Position numbers and translations under genes: made by a program. The notes beneath the pieces are model-generated. The model saw nothing but the letters and a program-made list of their open reading frames with translations, made no database searches and was not told the origin of the DNA. Source: Candidatus Gastranaerophilales bacterium (lineage in GTDB: Bacteria; Cyanobacteriota; Vampirovibrionia; Gastranaerophilales; Gastranaerophilaceae). Taken from it: DNA of 64,000 nt. Of this stretch, positions 61,903 to 64,000 are shown one piece after another (within the stretch, counting starts at the first letter, position 1; every line of letters begins with the position of its first letter). The DNA is taken from positions 62,001 to 126,000 of the forward strand of contig JAFQOV010000003.1 in assembly GCA_017402995.1 (NCBI GenBank). Direction: 5' to 3'.

Positions 61903-62479
61903 AACATTTTTCTTTTGTTTGATTTTATCTTTAGCATTTCTAGGATATAAACTTCTTGGAAACGATAGCTATAATACTGATTTATTTGTTTCAAAAAATT
62001 CATCTGTTTTTGGATTGCACCCTGATGAACCTGAAAAGAAAAACGAAAACCAACCAGAAAACAAGGCAGCTTTGCAAACCAAAAATAACAAATATGAACA
62101 TATTTGCTATTTTTATTCACAAGGTGGAAAGCTACAAAAAACAACAAGAGAGCTTAGTTTTGAGCCATCTGTTGAACATGCTGTGACTTTACTTTTAAAA
62201 GGTCCATATATCGCTGAAACAAAAAAAGGAGTCTATTCAGAAATCCCTGTAAATGTTGATTTGATTGGTATTAAACGCGAAAATAATACAATCATTGTGA
62301 ATTTATCTTCTAATTTTGGAAATGGCGGCGGTACTCAAAGTGTTAATAATAGAATTGCACAGCTTTCTAAGACTGTAAAATATCTTGAACCAAACAAAAA
62401 AATCTATTTATATATTGAAGGAAAAGAAGTTGAATATCTTGGCGGAGACGGGGTCTATGTCAAACAACCACTAGATTAA
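61886..62479 (+). CDS. GerMN-domain protein, membrane-anchored
   Basis: 197 aa. N-terminal hydrophobic anchor (about 5-24), a polar K/N/E-rich linker (about 48-68), and a GerMN domain from about 75: VEHAVTLLLKGP, KKGVYSEIP, VDLIGIKRENNTIIVNLSSNF and GGGTQSVNNRIAQLSKTVKYL, matching the family pattern LxxGP...IP...GTQ...L. GerMN domains occur in envelope lipoproteins such as LpqB and GerM; function is unclear. Overlaps truB by 17 nt and the convergent gene by 4 nt. A GGGGGG site lies in the truB 3' end before the ATG. Confidence 0.85.
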   Translation: MGTFFKTFFFCLILSLAFLGYKLLGNDSYNTDLFVSKNSSVFGLHPDEPEKKNENQPENKAALQTKNNKYEHICYFYSQGGKLQKTTRELSFEPSVEHAVTLLLKGPYIAETKKGVYSEIPVNVDLIGIKRENNTIIVNLSSNFGNGGGTQSVNNRIAQLSKTVKYLEPNKKIYLYIEGKEVEYLGGDGVYVKQPLD

Positions 62480-63270
62480 ACATTTATCCAATTGTTTGGA
62501 GTGTTTTTTGGTTTAAGATTATTTGGATAGATTACTTTTTGATAGTTTTTATCGTTTAAAATTGCTGCCCAAAAGTTTTGAGAATATGAATTTTTAGCTG
62601 AATGAATGATTTTATGTTTGCAATTTTTCAAAAGATAAAATTCCTCTCTATAATCGCTTAATGTTAAAATTTCAAAATCTACATATGATTTAAGTGCAAC
62701 TCTAACATTTTGAGGTGCGAATACAAAGAGTTTTGGCTGTTTTAAATATTTGTTTAATCTTTTTGTAGCGTTGAAAATAAATTCAAAATCAATTTTATTT
62801 TGAAAAAAATCATACCTATTAATAAAAACCCCAATGGAATTTGAATTTTGAATTTGTTCTAAAATGTCGTGGTTGACAATAAAATCGTGGTTTTTAAATT
62901 CAAACATGTTTTTAATGTCGTCAGAAATAAATTCAATATCATCTATTCTAAAGTGGTTTAAATCAAGAATTTTACTTCTTTTTGCAGATTTAGACTTGAT
63001 TTCTTTTTCGATATTGAAACCATTAATATAAACTCTATTTGATAACAAAGAAGCATGGGCTATTTTTTGAACACGATTAGTTGAAACATAATCATAATCA
63101 ACAAAAAGATTTGAAGCCATGTCTTCAAAATTCATGCGTCTTTCTGTGATATTTTCATAACAACATTTGATATTTTTTTGCTTTTCAAAAATTTTGCCAT
63201 ATGCAATAGAGCTTAAATTATCGGCAAAATTGTCTTGATATTTTAAAATTAATAGGTTTTCTTTTGTCAT
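62476..63270 (-). CDS. Divergent GT11-like (fucosyltransferase-type) protein
   Basis: 264 aa, soluble. Compared with alpha-1,2-fucosyltransferases (GT11), the order is kept: GVFINRYDFF (about 148-157) where GT11 has HxRRGDY, LKQPKLFVFAPQNVRVAL, and a C-terminal MxxCKHxIxxxSxFSxWAAxLN-like block LKNCKHKIIHSAKNSYSQNFWAAILNDKNYQKVIYP. The RRGD motif that binds GDP-fucose is degenerate (NRYD), so activity or donor may differ. GGAAG precedes the ATG. Convergent with the GerMN gene. Confidence 0.5.
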   Translation of the reverse strand: MTKENLLILKYQDNFADNLSSIAYGKIFEKQKNIKCCYENITERRMNFEDMASNLFVDYDYVSTNRVQKIAHASLLSNRVYINGFNIEKEIKSKSAKRSKILDLNHFRIDDIEFISDDIKNMFEFKNHDFIVNHDILEQIQNSNSIGVFINRYDFFQNKIDFEFIFNATKRLNKYLKQPKLFVFAPQNVRVALKSYVDFEILTLSDYREEFYLLKNCKHKIIHSAKNSYSQNFWAAILNDKNYQKVIYPNNLKPKNTPNNWINV

Positions 63271-63369
63271 TATTACTTCCGCTAAAAATTAATCAAAAGT
63301 ATGATTTACTTTTAAGTCTAACACAAATATGCTTATATTATCTTGTATTGTAAAAAATGTTGAGGATTT

Positions 63370-63933
63370 ATGAAAAAATTATTTTCTTTTGTATGTATAT
63401 TGTTTCTTGGCGTAATCTCGAGCGCTTGTGTTAATATGTTTGCGGTTTCTGAGCTTAATCAAATTGCAAAAGAATATTTAGACGAAGGTAATGTTCAAGC
63501 TGCAATTTCGAGATTGGAATCGTCTGTTGATTTAGATGGCGAAATCTATGAGTCACGTTATAATTTAGCAGTTTCTTACCTAAGAACAGATAATTGTAAA
63601 GGTGCACAAGAACAAATCGAAGTTGCTCTTACTTTGCGCTCAAATGAACCTGCAGCTTTATATACAGCTGGTGTTGCATATACTTGTGTTGCAACAGAAA
63701 TATATGAAAAGAAAGACAAAGATGGCAATATTGAATTTATCAAATATGATGACCTTCAAAAAGATTACGCTGCAGCATTGGACTACATTAAATATTTAGA
63801 ATTAGCAAATAAAAACTTTGAAAAATATGTCGAATTAATGCCAAATGCTGATGATACAAAAGATGTCATTGTGCAAATTGGATATAACAAAGAAAATATC
63901 GCAAGTCACAAGACAAAATATAACGTAAATTAA
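63370..63933 (+). CDS. TPR lipoprotein
   Basis: 187 aa. Lipobox at the end of a signal sequence: MKKLFSFVCILFLGVISSAC (lipidated Cys 20). Two to three TPR repeats follow (LNQIAKEYLDEGNVQAAISRLESSVDLDGEIYESRYNLAVSYLRTDNCKGAQEQIEVALTL), then a helical C-terminus. Likely tethered to the outer or inner membrane, where it would bind a partner. TGAGGATTT precedes the ATG. Confidence 0.88.
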   Translation: MKKLFSFVCILFLGVISSACVNMFAVSELNQIAKEYLDEGNVQAAISRLESSVDLDGEIYESRYNLAVSYLRTDNCKGAQEQIEVALTLRSNEPAALYTAGVAYTCVATEIYEKKDKDGNIEFIKYDDLQKDYAAALDYIKYLELANKNFEKYVELMPNADDTKDVIVQIGYNKENIASHKTKYNVN

Positions 63934-63934
63934 A

Positions 63935-64000
63935 ATGGAATTAATTATTCATTCGCCGAATAATCCGATTTTTTGTCAAATTTTTGATTTGACTATTAGA
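63935..64000 (+). CDS. Partial CDS, 3' end outside the window
   Basis: ATG one nucleotide after the stop codon of the TPR lipoprotein gene, open to the window edge for 22 codons (MELIIHSPNNPIFCQIFDL...). The tight spacing suggests a translationally coupled operon with the lipoprotein. Too short to assign. Confidence 0.5.
   Translation, partial: MELIIHSPNNPIFCQIFDLTIR

Overview
The window is an AT-rich bacterial chromosome segment with about 60 protein genes, two tRNA genes, no rRNA, no CRISPR array and no recognisable transposase. A TolC-type outer-membrane channel, an arabinose-5-phosphate isomerase (Kdo/LPS precursor synthesis), Sec signal peptides and type IV-like prepilins point to a diderm. 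The combination of low GC, many lineage-specific proteins with a short N-terminal 'MKI...FxG' tag, and scattered housekeeping genes (fusA outside a str operon, infB without nusA) suggests a gut member of the Gastranaerophilales (class Vampirovibrionia, formerly Melainabacteria). That assignment is my inference from style of sequence, not from a marker-gene search.

Layout. 0-7.5 kb: tail of an unknown gene, ftsH, folK, a BaiN/HI0933-type flavoprotein, a MerR regulator, rimO and a GT-C-like membrane protein. 7.5-18 kb: small lineage-specific genes (a tail-anchored-like protein, a 79-aa protein, an FxG-tagged protein, an EF-hand protein, two paralogous coiled-coil proteins) interleaved with fusA, another GT-C-like protein, rsmD, a CoA-disulfide-reductase/NADH-oxidase-like flavoenzyme and a nucleotide kinase. 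Several of these small genes share an unusual promoter and a 17-bp palindrome. 18-23 kb: uridine-kinase-like gene, rnpA-rpmH, proC, uvrB. 22.5-24 kb: first prepilin/secreted-protein cassette and a 0.6 kb palindrome-rich non-coding stretch. 24-33 kb: kdsD, a putative papain-fold protein, tRNA-Cys, a short uvrC, rplY, folP, a YkgJ-type protein, a LOG-family protein and the initiator tRNA followed by three tandem tRNA-tail repeats. 33.4-40.2 kb: two operons of FxG-tagged proteins, including a 5'-nucleotidase-like phosphoesterase, a sugar-nucleotidyltransferase and a possible sugar kinase. 40.3-44 kb: a GT-C-like/DPM1-like glycosylation pair and the second prepilin cassette. 44-64 kb: valS, tolC-like gene, ferredoxin, a HIT protein, MTHFS, a PilZ protein, TPR proteins, a DppBC permease pair, an MgtC-family protein, the infB-rbfA-truB-gerMN operon, a GT11-like gene and a TPR lipoprotein.

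The most interesting structures are: (1) two paralogous promoter + prepilin/phage-collar fusion + secreted-protein cassettes whose promoters hold homopolymeric A/T runs of different length (18 versus 13) exactly between the -35 and -10 boxes, which looks like transcriptional phase variation; (2) a family of proteins with no Sec signal but a shared short N-terminal FxG tag fused to unrelated bodies, several of them enzymes; (3) three tandem repeats downstream of the initiator tRNA, each ending in the 17-nt tRNA 3' end and carrying an antisense copy of its T-arm; (4) a recurring GGCAAT-N23-TAWAAT promoter and a TGTTA-N7-TAAYA palindrome in front of small lineage-specific genes; (5) many genes with a -10 box 6-7 nt before the start codon and no Shine-Dalgarno sequence, suggesting leaderless mRNAs; and (6) a UvrC that ends before its helix-hairpin-helix domain.
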